From Agapanthus africanus (lineage: Eukaryota; Streptophyta; Magnoliopsida; Asparagales; Amaryllidaceae), in assembly GCA_030015575.1 (NCBI GenBank), contig CM057344.1, positions 184,405,044 to 184,469,043 on the forward strand: DNA of 64,000 nt, written 5' to 3'. This document shows, in pieces, positions 45,596 to 55,085 of this stretch. The notes below the pieces were generated by a model, which saw nothing but the letters and a program-made list of their open reading frames with translations, was not told the DNA's origin and did no database searches. A program made the translations under genes and the position numbers. Each line of letters starts with the position of its first letter. Positions within the stretch are counted from its first letter, which is position 1.

Positions 45596-46424
45596 ACTGG
45601 TGACGTCAGCACCCAATTTTCTCTGTAAGTATTTCTTTTCTTCTCTCCTCTCCTCTGCACTCCACTGAAAAAAATTTCCTGCAGGTTTCTTTGCACAAAT
45701 TCTCTTTCTCCCTCTCCAATAAATTATTTTTGTGCAGAATTCTTTGCGCTGCCAAATAAAAAAAAATTTGCAAGTGTTTTAGATTTTCGGTGTGTTAACT
45801 GCTTTGCATAATTAATACGGAATCTAAGGGGTTATAACACCAATCAAGATTGGGTGGGGATTTCATTACCTTTCCTAAGACCCCAAAAATCACTATAACG
45901 CATATGTATCACCCTTGAGCTAAATTAAAAAATATATAGACTCAGCCAACTAAGGACTGTCGTGCTCATTAGGACAGAGGAAGGTTGTGGGCATTCAATT
46001 GTTTATCTAAACTTGATTTTATGGTGTCTAGGCTAGATAAGTGAGAAAGATAACTTTAAAAGGCCCGTCTCACGGTGATTCGTTAGCGGAACCCTCCTTT
46101 CTTCATTTGTGCTTACCTGGCCACAATTTGCGGTGAAGAGACGATTTGAGAGATATCTCACAACTTGTCGCTTTGAAACAGTTTGGAGCAATCTAGTTGA
46201 CTTAGAAGACCCTAGCTCTAGATATGATTGTCCATATTTTAACTGTGATTGTTTGAAATTTTGCCATACACATTCTTGCAAAAACTCTTTCTATAAAAAA
46301 CACTTTTAAAAATTTTAAAACTCCAAAAACAAACAATTTTTTTTTAAAAATATAAAAAATAAAATTAAAAATTAAAATAAAAGAAAAATCACATTATTTT
46401 TCTTCTCCTTTCTCTCATCACATC

Positions 46425-46972
46425 ATGGGTACCCCACCTCGCAAAACTCTTGCCGAACTTCGGTACCTACAGCCAGATAATTCTACGGTTCTTGTTTTGG
46501 TCGAATTTCGAACGACGCCTCCATTCCCAAAATTTCTTTGAAAGACCGAATAGACGCGTCTAGGACAAACAATTGGACTCAGCAATCCACTTCGTATCAG
46601 CCATTTCAAACATTCACCCCTTCTCATATTGATACCCCTTTTGAGAGTCCAGTTGTAACCCCAAAACCTATGTCTTTTGCTGAACATATTGAACAATCTC
46701 ATAACCGATCTTTCACTCCTTTCACCACTACGAATTCTTTGGATCAACAATTCCATTCATCTTCTTATCCAAATGTTGATCCTACCCCTGTCCAACCATT
46801 CTATTCCTATCCATTCTACCCAACTTTTACACCTTCCCTGGACATTGTTTCTACACAGCCATTTGGGAGTTTCCAGTATCCAAACAACTTTGAATGTTTT
46901 ACTGAAACTACTTCACAACCCATGTCTAGTTTGGAACAGGCGTTGGCAGACTTTAGGGTAGCGTCATGCTAA
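46425..46972 (+). pseudogene. RE-G degenerate first open frame, possibly gag-derived
   Basis: ATG at 46425 opens a frame (MGTPPRKTLAELRYL) that stops at 46539. The reading continues in another frame to 46972. The protein is rich in Pro, Ser, Thr and Phe and ends SSLEQALADFRVASC. This end loosely resembles the region after the gag core in Athila/Tat elements. I see no zinc knuckle. The identification is weak. Confidence 0.4.
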
Positions 46973-47225
46973 CAGATGATGGATTTGAATGCGTCCATGG
47001 CCGCCCTCATACAACCTAGTTACCCGGTCGCTGATTTCCAACTAGCTCCAAATTTTCCAATGTATGATGAGGCGTTGGACAGATTGATAATTTGAGTGGA
47101 GAGAGTGAGTTGTGCACCGTTCCAAATCAAACTTACCCATCCCTAATTGAATCCTACAACTCCGGTTTTAAATGTCTATCAAGTGTTCCAAATAATTCAC
47201 CAGTTGAAGATAAACGTTTAATGAG

Positions 47226-47774
47226 TTGTGCGACTTTGTAGTGTTTGATTTACCTGATTGTGAAGGGTCCCTTTCGAGTGAAACCATCACCAATCCCTTT
47301 GACCTCTACACCTCCACTCTAGAACCTGAATTGATTAATATCCATGCTTTTGATGAGGTATCTAAAAAAATTGATTTTCACTTGATTAAGGATATCGACG
47401 CTGGGAATATTTTGGATGATGAACCCGTAGATTTGACTGAATTTTTCTCTACAATTCATCATCCCGGGTCATTAAATGTTTCTCCCGAACTTCATATGCG
47501 TCTTGATTTTGATGAGAATTGCATGGATAAGCTAAATTTTGAGGAGAGTATTGAGGAAATTATTGAGGATGAAGAAGTTTTACTTGAGGAGTCGGATTTT
47601 CCAATTCATCCTATACCTTTCATTGACTGTGCACACCCTCCTGAATCTTTAACAGATACCCTTCCTCACTCACTTCCCTCCATCCTCGCTCCGACCTGCA
47701 AGAAACCGTTACACTTTCATTTTCAATGTCTGGTTTACCAAGTCGACGTACCCATGTTTTCTCACGAATCTTGA
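47226..47774 (+). CDS. RE-G acidic open frame 1, unknown
   Basis: This 182-codon frame is rich in Asp and Glu, with a run around ESIEEIIEDEEVLLEES. It has no signal peptide, zinc finger or catalytic motif that I recognise. The first codon given is the edge of the open frame, not a clear ATG. It lies between the gag-like remnant and the hairpin/PPT blocks, where pol would be in an autonomous element. A second acidic frame follows in another phase, so the two may be one decayed protein. Confidence 0.35.
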   Translation: MCDFVVFDLPDCEGSLSSETITNPFDLYTSTLEPELINIHAFDEVSKKIDFHLIKDIDAGNILDDEPVDLTEFFSTIHHPGSLNVSPELHMRLDFDENCMDKLNFEESIEEIIEDEEVLLEESDFPIHPIPFIDCAHPPESLTDTLPHSLPSILAPTCKKPLHFHFQCLVYQVDVPMFSHES

Positions 47775-47937
47775 GGGATTTGACCTCATTTCTTAGTGGG
47801 TTGATAGATTAGCACAATCGTTTTTTACACATCGGTCATTACAAATTGCGCTAATTTATACACTCCATCTCCACCCTCAAGTTCGTATTTAACTTCTTTC
47901 TCCCACTTTCTCTGGTTCTTCTTCTAATCTTCCTTTA

Positions 47938-48411
47938 ATGATAGCGAGTATTAATGAATCACAATCTGATATTTTGAGTTCGATAATTCTAGAAAAACAA
48001 CTTGATTTAGACTCTTTTAAGAATAAGGTAGATGAGCCTTACGAGTCTCCTACCTCCGTAATTTTTGAAAAATCAAGTGTGTTGAATTCTGGCGCGACAT
48101 TTATTGACATTGAAACGTTCAATCGGATCATCGATGAAAGTTTCGAAGATATTTTCGCCGACGAACTCGCATTCCTAAACGACACGGATTTTGTGATTAA
48201 TCAACCTCCACCTGAAGAAGTCGAACCACCACCATTTCTTCTTGTCCCATACGAGAATGTGATCATTCTTCCCATTCCTAATCATCCACATTCTCGTTTC
48301 CGTTCACCATTATTGTTACGTCTCTATAAATCGAGACGTAAATCTTTTCCATTACACCACTTATCCTTACCCCATTTCTTCCTGACTCTATACAACATGT
48401 TCTTTCACTAA
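47938..48411 (+). CDS. RE-G acidic open frame 2, unknown
   Basis: This 157-codon frame starts at ATGATAGCGAGTATT. It is acidic in the first 100 residues (FNRIIDESFEDIFADELAFL), then proline-rich, then basic and hydrophobic near the end. I recognise no family. It may be the continuation of the preceding frame after a frameshift. Confidence 0.35.
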   Translation: MIASINESQSDILSSIILEKQLDLDSFKNKVDEPYESPTSVIFEKSSVLNSGATFIDIETFNRIIDESFEDIFADELAFLNDTDFVINQPPPEEVEPPPFLLVPYENVIILPIPNHPHSRFRSPLLLRLYKSRRKSFPLHHLSLPHFFLTLYNMFFH

Positions 48412-48530
48412 CCGCCACTTTATAACGATAAAAATTTTGAATGGTTGGTGCTAACCTTTGGCCTGTGTAAGGCCTTGTATAGCTTGATACTGTGTTTATC
48501 TCCTCCCTAACTCTGAACTTTAACACTTAA

Positions 48531-48566
48531 ACAGTGGAAACACTGTTTCACTTAAGTTTGGGGGGG
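48531..48566 (+). promoter_or_regulatory. RE-G hairpin plus PPT-like tract, copy 1
   Basis: AAACAGTGGAAACACTGTTT (48529-48548; perfect 8-bp stem, GAAA loop) is followed by ACTTAAGTTTGGGGGGG. Confidence 0.65.
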
Positions 48567-48663
48567 ACCTTTTTGTATATATATTTTGTTTTCTTTTTCT
48601 ATTACAAAAAAATTTATAAATAAATAGGGGAGTGCCGACAACTTTGACCCTCTTAGTGTAGCC

Positions 48664-48699
48664 TGACAGTGAGGGCACTGTCAAGTTTAAGTTTGGGGG
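48664..48699 (+). promoter_or_regulatory. RE-G hairpin plus PPT-like tract, copy 2
   Basis: TGACAGTGAGGGCACTGTCA (perfect 8-bp stem) is followed by AGTTTAAGTTTGGGGG. The stem differs from copy 1 at paired positions, so pairing is conserved. Confidence 0.65.
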
Positions 48700-48732
48700 T
48701 GTGCTCGGTAAGCTTTCCTCCTTCGCATTCAT

Positions 48733-49980
48733 GTGTATATTTTTGCATTTGCATACTTATTTTAAAACCCATAAAAATCAAAAATTAAAAAATAAAAATT
48801 GAAAATTTCAATTTTGACCATATTTGACTTAAGTTCAACATGATGGTTGAGTAGTAGGGAAAAACTAGATCCTAAACTTAGTAAATTAAAAACCCTAAAA
48901 ATAATCTTTCTTAATGTTTAACTGTAGAAAATATATGTCCTTGTAGTTTATTTAGAAATAGGCAAATTTTGAGTTCAGTTCTTAGGCTAAGTCAAAATAA
49001 GGGAAGTGTATTGAAATTTTTATTTGAAGTACAAATCTGAAAAATAATTCTGAACCTTAAGTCTAAATTCTGAAAATATATACCCTACAATTTGCACATA
49101 CACGCACCTTGAGACTTGGGATAGTAGAGGATACCTTGAAATGCTCATGTCTAAAATCCTTAGTATGAAGGAAAATAAGATAAAAGTACAAGTGTGAATA
49201 AAGACATAAAAAAAATGAACACTGGTTTTTGTAATTACTTAAGGCTGCATAAATAAAAAATATAGCGAGGATGCTTTATCACCTAGTGCCTTAGACCAAC
49301 TGGTTTGGGAGTCACTGCTAAGTCTTAGGTATTACAAGACAAGGAATTACGCCTAAATGCGCAAGCACATTTTGTAATCGGTCGTTTAGTATCTCAAGAA
49401 GTATTAACGGTCGCATGAAGGATGTGTGAGCAATTTCATCTAAAATTCATCAACTAAAAGTACTTTGGACGATGGACAAGAGTATGATAGCTTGAATTGA
49501 ATTTCCAAGTGTAGGGGTGATAATTACACACATGTAGGGGTATATGATTGGGATTTGGATGAGAGATAGGAATGAAAGATAGGCCTTATATATTCAATAA
49601 AGATGATAAAAATTCTTGAGTTGAGATTGAACGTTAGAAAGAAAATTCAAAAGATGCTAAAAGCTTAATAAATTTGCAGAACATATACGATCTTAAGTTA
49701 AATGAAAAGTGAGTATGAAAAATACGGGTTGATGATTTCTAAGTTGAAAATAATAGAATTTCTTGCTAGAATACCGAATTGAAGAATGAAACTCAACAGG
49801 CCAAATTGATCGGATTTTATGGGTAGTATTCGCTGAAAACCCTCAGGAGACAACACTCCTCCTACTAGGGACACCTAGATATTTAACGGCTTGTTGCACG
49901 AGCTCAGTGTAATCGCGTTCCCTGTGAAAATGAGGTTACGATTTTTTCGAGAATAAAATTGGTTTTGCTCGGGACGAGCA
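48733..49980 (+). other. RE-G AT-rich 3' internal region without genes
   Basis: No frame of note. The stretch is AT-rich and leads to the polypurine-like tract AAGTTTGGAGG just before the 3' LTR. Confidence 0.6.
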
Positions 49981-49982
49981 AA

Positions 49983-50001
49983 AGATAAGTTTGGAGGTAT
50001 T
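49983..50001 (+). promoter_or_regulatory. RE-G polypurine tract
   Basis: AGATAAGTTTGGAGGTATT is adjacent to the 3' LTR start TGTTCATAT. It is the expected plus-strand primer. Confidence 0.65.
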
Positions 50002-51400
50002 TGTTCATATCAGAATTTTGCATTATTGTATCGCACATTCTTAATAACATTACATATAAATAGGTGCTTTTGATCCATGTCTGCTAAATTGTTGCAGGTT
50101 ACAGGTTCTCAGATCATTACAGTGAAATTCATGAAAAGACGCTACAAATGTGAGACTACGACCAACAACAGATGAATCCGTATGATGCCGCCTACCAGTT
50201 CAAGGAACAAATGAAGATCAGTAGACAATTCAATGCACAAAGCACAAGGGTAGCACAAGATTCAAGACTTCAACGTGAAGCACACGGCAAAAAAGTCAAC
50301 AACATTCTGCACTGTGGAAATCTGGAAGAAAATAGAAGAGATTCTGAGGAACCAAGTGAAGAAAACAGAAGTTAAAAGCAACATGAAGCAGCCCTGAGAA
50401 GTTGAACTTATGATCCCACCAATTGGCCGCGGAACCGCGGCCAAACATGCCTTCCTACCGCAGTTCCGCGGCCGTATAGTGCACGTGTCGGTGCGCGTGT
50501 CGGTGGGTGTCGGTGCTTTGACCCGACTTTCTTATGATAGTCTTGTAAATTCAAATATGGATCAGATTATAACCTAGGGTTTTTTCTATTTATAAATATG
50601 AAAGCCAAAAGCCTAATTAGGCATGCCACTTTTTAATTCTAGATTTAAATTTTAATTTCCTTTGTAATCGTTGAGAGGTCATCAATAAAGTAAGGTATTT
50701 TTATCTTTATCTCGCATTCTTTTATTATCTGAATTTAATTCTTGCAATTTTTATCTGTTCTTTTAATATCTGCAATTTAGTTTTCTAATATAAAAAATGA
50801 ATTCAATTGTTAACTTCCTAATGAGTGAGTAATTCCTCACTTGTTAGGGTTAGGATAGGGAAGGTTTGAGAGAATGAAATCTCTCTCACTCTTATCTTTG
50901 CCCATTTAATCTTTAAAATACGGACTCTTTTTAATTTAACTACACACCGCTCACTACGGTATCCTATCCTACATGATAGTGGTGATTCCCTAGTTCGACC
51001 GGTTGTAGTTGAATTAACTGGAGGTTAGGGCTAAGAGTTAAGAACGGACGGACAAGGACCAAAAGGAAGAAACTAAGTTTCTTCTTAGTCGTGCTAATCC
51101 TTATTATTGACTATTACCCTAACACCTATATTCTTAACTAGGGCATTGTTAGCGGTGAGAAGAATCCATATTTCAAACTAACCTAATCCTAACCCTAGAA
51201 AGACTTTAAATCATTTTAATCTCATTCTTAGATCTTAAAACAAAACCTACAAAAAATATGACTTAACTCGTTAGAACTTAAAGAAAGAACACCATTTCCC
51301 TGTGGATCGACCCGTACTCAACCGGCTAGTTACCAAGCGATACCGTCTTGATTGCGGTATTCTTAATTTTAAAAAACGCATACAAAATCTTAATCAATCA
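50002..51400 (+). repeat. RE-G 3' LTR
   Basis: It pairs with 43839-45248. Small indels (for example near 50790) account for the 11-bp length difference. The hairpin is at 50425-50473. Confidence 0.9.
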
Positions 51401-52380
51401 CAGCCTCTACCATATCTTCCATTTCTTATCCTGAAAAGAAGTTATCGTTTTCTTCTTCTTCCGCCGCATTACCGTCTTCTTCTTCTCATTCCCCGTGATA
51501 TAACCAAATTGTATAAAATCTAGTAAAACCATATTTAACAATGTGAAACTCTACGATTTTTACTTTCTGCCAGAACTTATTCCCACATTTATCGCACGGA
51601 CAGAGAATCTTCTTTAACATAATCTTATTATGTGCGCGCTGAAATTCAATGAAAGCAGCAACTCTCGCGACAAATTTAAATTGAATGCGTTGTTGCTAAT
51701 CCACGTACATCTAAACATTAACTCTGATTTACTCATGGGCCATGTTAGACTGTATAACTTATAAATTGTAAGTTATGGAAGTTGGTTTTTTATGGTGACT
51801 ACATCGAGAAATCTAAGAACGAGATAGTCATTGACAAAGAAGAAAATCCATTGGGGCAAGTTTGTTGTTGAAAAGAATAAATTATCAATTAAAAAAATTA
51901 TGTTTGAAAATACCTAAGTATGAATTGTATTCTGTGTATGCGTGTTTCAATTTATGATTTCGTTTAGGTGTAGGGTTGTTAGTGTGTATGTGCTTTGTGT
52001 GCATGTGTGTTGTGTATTCGTATTGTATATGTGTGTTTCGGGTGTCTGGGATAAGCCTTCTATCCCATTAAGAATGTATAGAGCAGACAACCATTCTCTT
52101 GTGCTTTCATCCGTTTCGAAAAAATTTCGGCAGCACTTCCTCTTTGTTTTCTGAGTACACTGTAATAGAATAGATAATCATTTCAATGCTTTGAAACAGC
52201 ATTGTAATGAACATCTAATCTACCTTTGTATACGGAGAACCAGCGGAAAAGTACCGACGAAATTACTCGAAATGAATGAAAACACAAGTGAATGCAGGTG
52301 TTTACTTTATATATTCCTAATTTGTCCAAACTGGACAAATCTATCGATTATTATACGATTGAATTTTCTCGTCATATAGA

Positions 52381-52439
52381 CTATACGACGGTTGTTAGTA
52401 TCGAATGATACCATCCGATATTTAACAACTTTCGTATAG
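52381..52439. repeat. 59-bp hairpin-forming inverted repeat
   Basis: CTATACGA, GTTGTTA and ATCG on the left pair with CGAT, TAACAAC and CGTATAG on the right, around about 11 bases. Stems are perfect apart from short internal mismatches. No TSD was found. Confidence 0.7.
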
Positions 52440-52796
52440 TTTTATGTCACGATGAATATCGAACGTATGTTAACCGATAGACGGGGACTAAGGCACACTT
52501 TGATTTTCAGATATGACTATCGATGAGTATATGAAAATTTTATGTTATCATCGATTATCATATATACACATACTATAAGATATAACATGAATTGGTTTTA
52601 CGTTTACATTTCAATTTCAAGGGTTTGAAGTTTTTAGTTTAGGGTAAAGATTTTTTAAATTAAGGGTTTTCTTAATTAAGTTTAAGATTTTGGATTTGGT
52701 ATTGGTGTTAAATTTAAGATTTTGGATTTAGTTCTGATGTTAAGTTTAAAATTAAGGTTCGGCCTTGTTTAATATGAGAGATCATCATCATCATTA

Positions 52797-52797
52797 T

Positions 52798-52828
<31 letters not shown>

Positions 52829-52945
52829 CATCAACATTATCACACATACACACACACACAAACACACATATATATCATCAACATTATCACACATACACAC
52901 ACATATCATCATCAATATTATCACAAACACACACGCATATCAATG
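52797..52945. repeat. (CA)n microsatellite with interspersed ATCATCAACATTATCAC
   Basis: Three to four CA runs are separated by copies of a 17-base TATCATCAACATTATCA-type spacer, which makes a compound microsatellite. Confidence 0.9.
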
Positions 52946-52948
52946 AAC

Positions 52949-53095
52949 TACCCTTAACCCTAACCCTAGACCTAATTAATCCTAACCTCCTATAAATTCT
53001 TCAATGAACTGCCTTTAGCTATTTTTTTCCCCACTAAACCCTAAACCTAATCCTGATCCTAACCTTAATCCTAAACCTACCCTTAACCATTAGCC
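52949..53095. repeat. Telomere-like degenerate CCCTAA repeats
   Basis: Scattered CCCTAACCCTA, CCCTAAACCTAA and CCTAACC units are interrupted by unrelated bases. These look like an interstitial degenerate array, not a chromosome end. Confidence 0.6.
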
Positions 53096-53139
53096 ATAAT
53101 CCTAATCATAACTCTAACCAAACTAAACCAAACCAAATC

Positions 53140-53700
53140 CTGACACACAACCAATCTTCTTCTTCTTCTTTCCCTCACCATCACCACCAGCTCATCTAAA
53201 ATTACTTTTCCCCGCCCCTCACCCGACCTACCCGGTCCCCGTCGACCTTCCCTGATCCTTTTCCTCACAACCACAACCACCACCACCACCCACCATAGCC
53301 ACCACATCGCCACCGCCACCCACATCCCCAAACAACCCTAAATAGCCACCACAGCAGCCACCACCGACCACCACCACAATCCAAAATCCCCAAATTAAAG
53401 CCCTAACCATCAAATTCAATTTAGGAAAATAAAATTTTAAATTGAATAAATTAACTAACTGGCTGAGGATTTCGACGATGATGACGGTGACGATCGGTAC
53501 GGCGCTGGAGATGGAAACGGTGCTGGAGGTTGTAGGAGGTCGAAGTAGACGACAAGGGAGGAGGCGACGAGGTCGGAGGAGGCGACGAGAGAGGAGGCGA
53601 CAAGTTTGTCGGGTGCGAGGGAAGAGGCGACGAGGAGGTTGGAGGGAGGAGCGACGAGGGAAATTTTGGAGGGAAATTATAATTGGGAATTAGGGTATGT
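53140..53700. repeat. Low-complexity triplet and GAGGCGACGA minisatellite DNA
   Basis: CCA/CAC triplets (53260-53390) are followed by repeated GGAGGCGACGA units (53545-53650). Long open frames on both strands here (Pro-, Val/Gly- or Arg-rich) are products of the repeats. Confidence 0.7.
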
Positions 53701-53757
53701 GGGTAATTGGAAGGATGAACTTTTGGTTTATTTTTTTTAAAATCCCCTTCTTTGCCC

Positions 53758-53963
53758 CTACGGATATATCCGTAGAGTCTTATCTTGTGGTATTGTAAAG
53801 GCAAATGCATATGTTATATTTTAACAATTTTTTATTTATATATGCCCCTATGGTCTAATCCATAGGAGCATTACTTGCCCCTACGGATTTATCCTTAAAG
53901 ACAATATAAAATTGCCCCTAAGTATTTTATTATCCGTAGGGACAAGCCATTTTTGTACTAGTG
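53758..53963 (-). repeat. CACTA terminal and subterminal repeats
   Basis: CTACGGATATATCCGTAG (53758-53775) is a perfect palindrome. CCTATGGTCTAATCCATAGG (53847-53866) is an inverted repeat. Further GCCCCTACGGAT/ATCCGTAGGG motifs lead to the CACTAGTACAAAAA end at 53963. Such subterminal arrays bind the accessory protein of CACTA elements. Confidence 0.8.
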
Positions 53964-54307
53964 AGAGTTTATATCCGGAAAGAGAGATGGGTTTTATGCG
54001 TGTGTGTGCGTGAGAGAAAGAGAAGTTTTTTTTCTTTGAAAGGGAGAATACTTATAGAATTTTCGAACAAGAAAAAGTTGGTATGGAAAAGTACAGTAAC
54101 AAATAAATTTTCTTTTCTTAGCTTACTTTTCGTAATACGGAGAGGCTAACTAATGATCTACGCAATTGATTATAGATTTGCAGTATCACATGAATTTGCA
54201 TTTTAATTATAAAGTGATAGTCAATGGGTACTTATACCTTTTTTTATCTCTCACAAAAAATATGTTACAATTGATCTCAAATAATTGATGGGAAAGGACT
54301 CGCACAC
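53964..54307. other. Unassigned flanking DNA
   Basis: I see no gene or repeat family in this stretch, only a short GTGTGTGCGTGAGAGAAAGA purine-rich part. Confidence 0.5.
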
Positions 54308-55085
54308 TGTTGATAACGATGTGTTCTAAAAGTCATCAAGGGCCTAACTAGCAAGTACATCTCTGAGTTGGTTCGCATTCAAGAGTCGATAATGAAGAGC
54401 GAAGCGGTTCGTTGCAGAGTTGTTAGTGTCCGAGTCCTTTTGAATTTGGTTTTGATGAAAATTCGTTTTGGAGATTAATTAGGAAAGTTTGTTGGAGAGT
54501 TATTTGAAGATTTGTGAAGAGATTGTTTTGAAAATTTGATGAGATTCTAATTGGAGTAAAAATTCTATTATTTTGTGATATAAATAGAGAATGTCTCATC
54601 AGAAAAAAGAGCTCAAACATGAAGAAAAAGAAGAAGAAGAAGAGAAGAGAAGATGGAGGCAAAGACTAAGACGAAAGGTAGTCATCTACAGGTGAAGGCG
54701 GTACACCAGAAGAGCAGTCTTTGTGTTTGTATGAAGAGACGAAGGAAGAGACAGAGGGTAGTCATCCACAGGTGAAGGTAGAGTGATTTATCAAGAGTAC
54801 TCTTTGTATTTGTATGAGCGTTGAGATGTGAAGAGAGATGAGAGAGCATATAAAATGCACCGGTATTCTTGATCATTAATAAAGAGATTCTCATGTTTGC
54901 CCCATGAACATAAACCGTTGGTCGAACCATGTTAAATATTGATATTGCATGTTCTTAATCTTACTCGTCTTCTTTGCATGCCCGACAAAAACCCTAAAAA
55001 TCACAATCTAAATGTTACCTTATTAGAATAATAAAAATATGGGTAAATTTTATACAGAGCCTTCAAATTTTCAAGATTTTTGGCA
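54308..55085 (+). repeat. Copia-like LTR remnant
   Basis: TGTTGATAACGATGTG starts a segment with a clear TATA box (54579-54587), a GA-rich leader, and two diverged copies of a roughly 100-bp unit (GGTAGTCATC(T/C)ACAGGTGAAG at 54678 and 54757). It is followed by TGGTAGCAGAG at about 55088, close to the tRNA-Met primer site. No second LTR is in view. The boundaries are approximate. Confidence 0.5.
54579..54587 (+). promoter_or_regulatory. TATA box of the LTR remnant
   Basis: TATAAATAG, followed about 30 bp on by GAAAAAAGAGCTCAAACATG, fits an RNA polymerase II promoter. Confidence 0.55.

Larger units (their letters stand above)
43839..51400 (+). mobile_element. RE-G: non-autonomous Gypsy (Athila/Tat-like) element
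   Basis: LTRs of 1410 bp (43839-45248) and 1399 bp (50002-51400) begin TGTTCATAT and end AATCAATCA. The primer site TGGCGCCGTTGCTGGGGA follows the 5' LTR, and a tract with AAGTTTGGAGG precedes the 3' LTR. This primer type is usual in Athila/Tat Gypsy elements. The 4.75-kb internal part lacks any recognisable protease, reverse transcriptase, RNase H or integrase. It holds a few degenerate acidic open frames and two hairpin-plus-AAGTTTGGGGG blocks. The element resembles a large derivative that depends on helper proteins. Confidence 0.85.
51401..53963 (-). mobile_element. CACTA transposon, 5' part beyond RE-G
   Basis: The minus strand starts at 53963 with CACTAGTACAAAAA, the end sequence of plant CACTA elements. 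It runs left through subterminal repeats and reaches the transposase frame at 51401, which joins 43838 across RE-G. The interval holds simple repeats and low-complexity DNA and no clear exon, except perhaps the acidic stretch EEEDGNAAEEEEND near 51430-51490. The opposite transposon end is not in the window. Confidence 0.7.

Noticed and set aside
52949..53095. Telomere
   Set aside because: CCCTAA units are few, degenerate and embedded in transposon DNA on both sides.
53083..53810. Gly/Val-rich, Arg-rich and Pro/Ser-rich open frames
   Set aside because: They are translations of triplet and minisatellite DNA on both strands.
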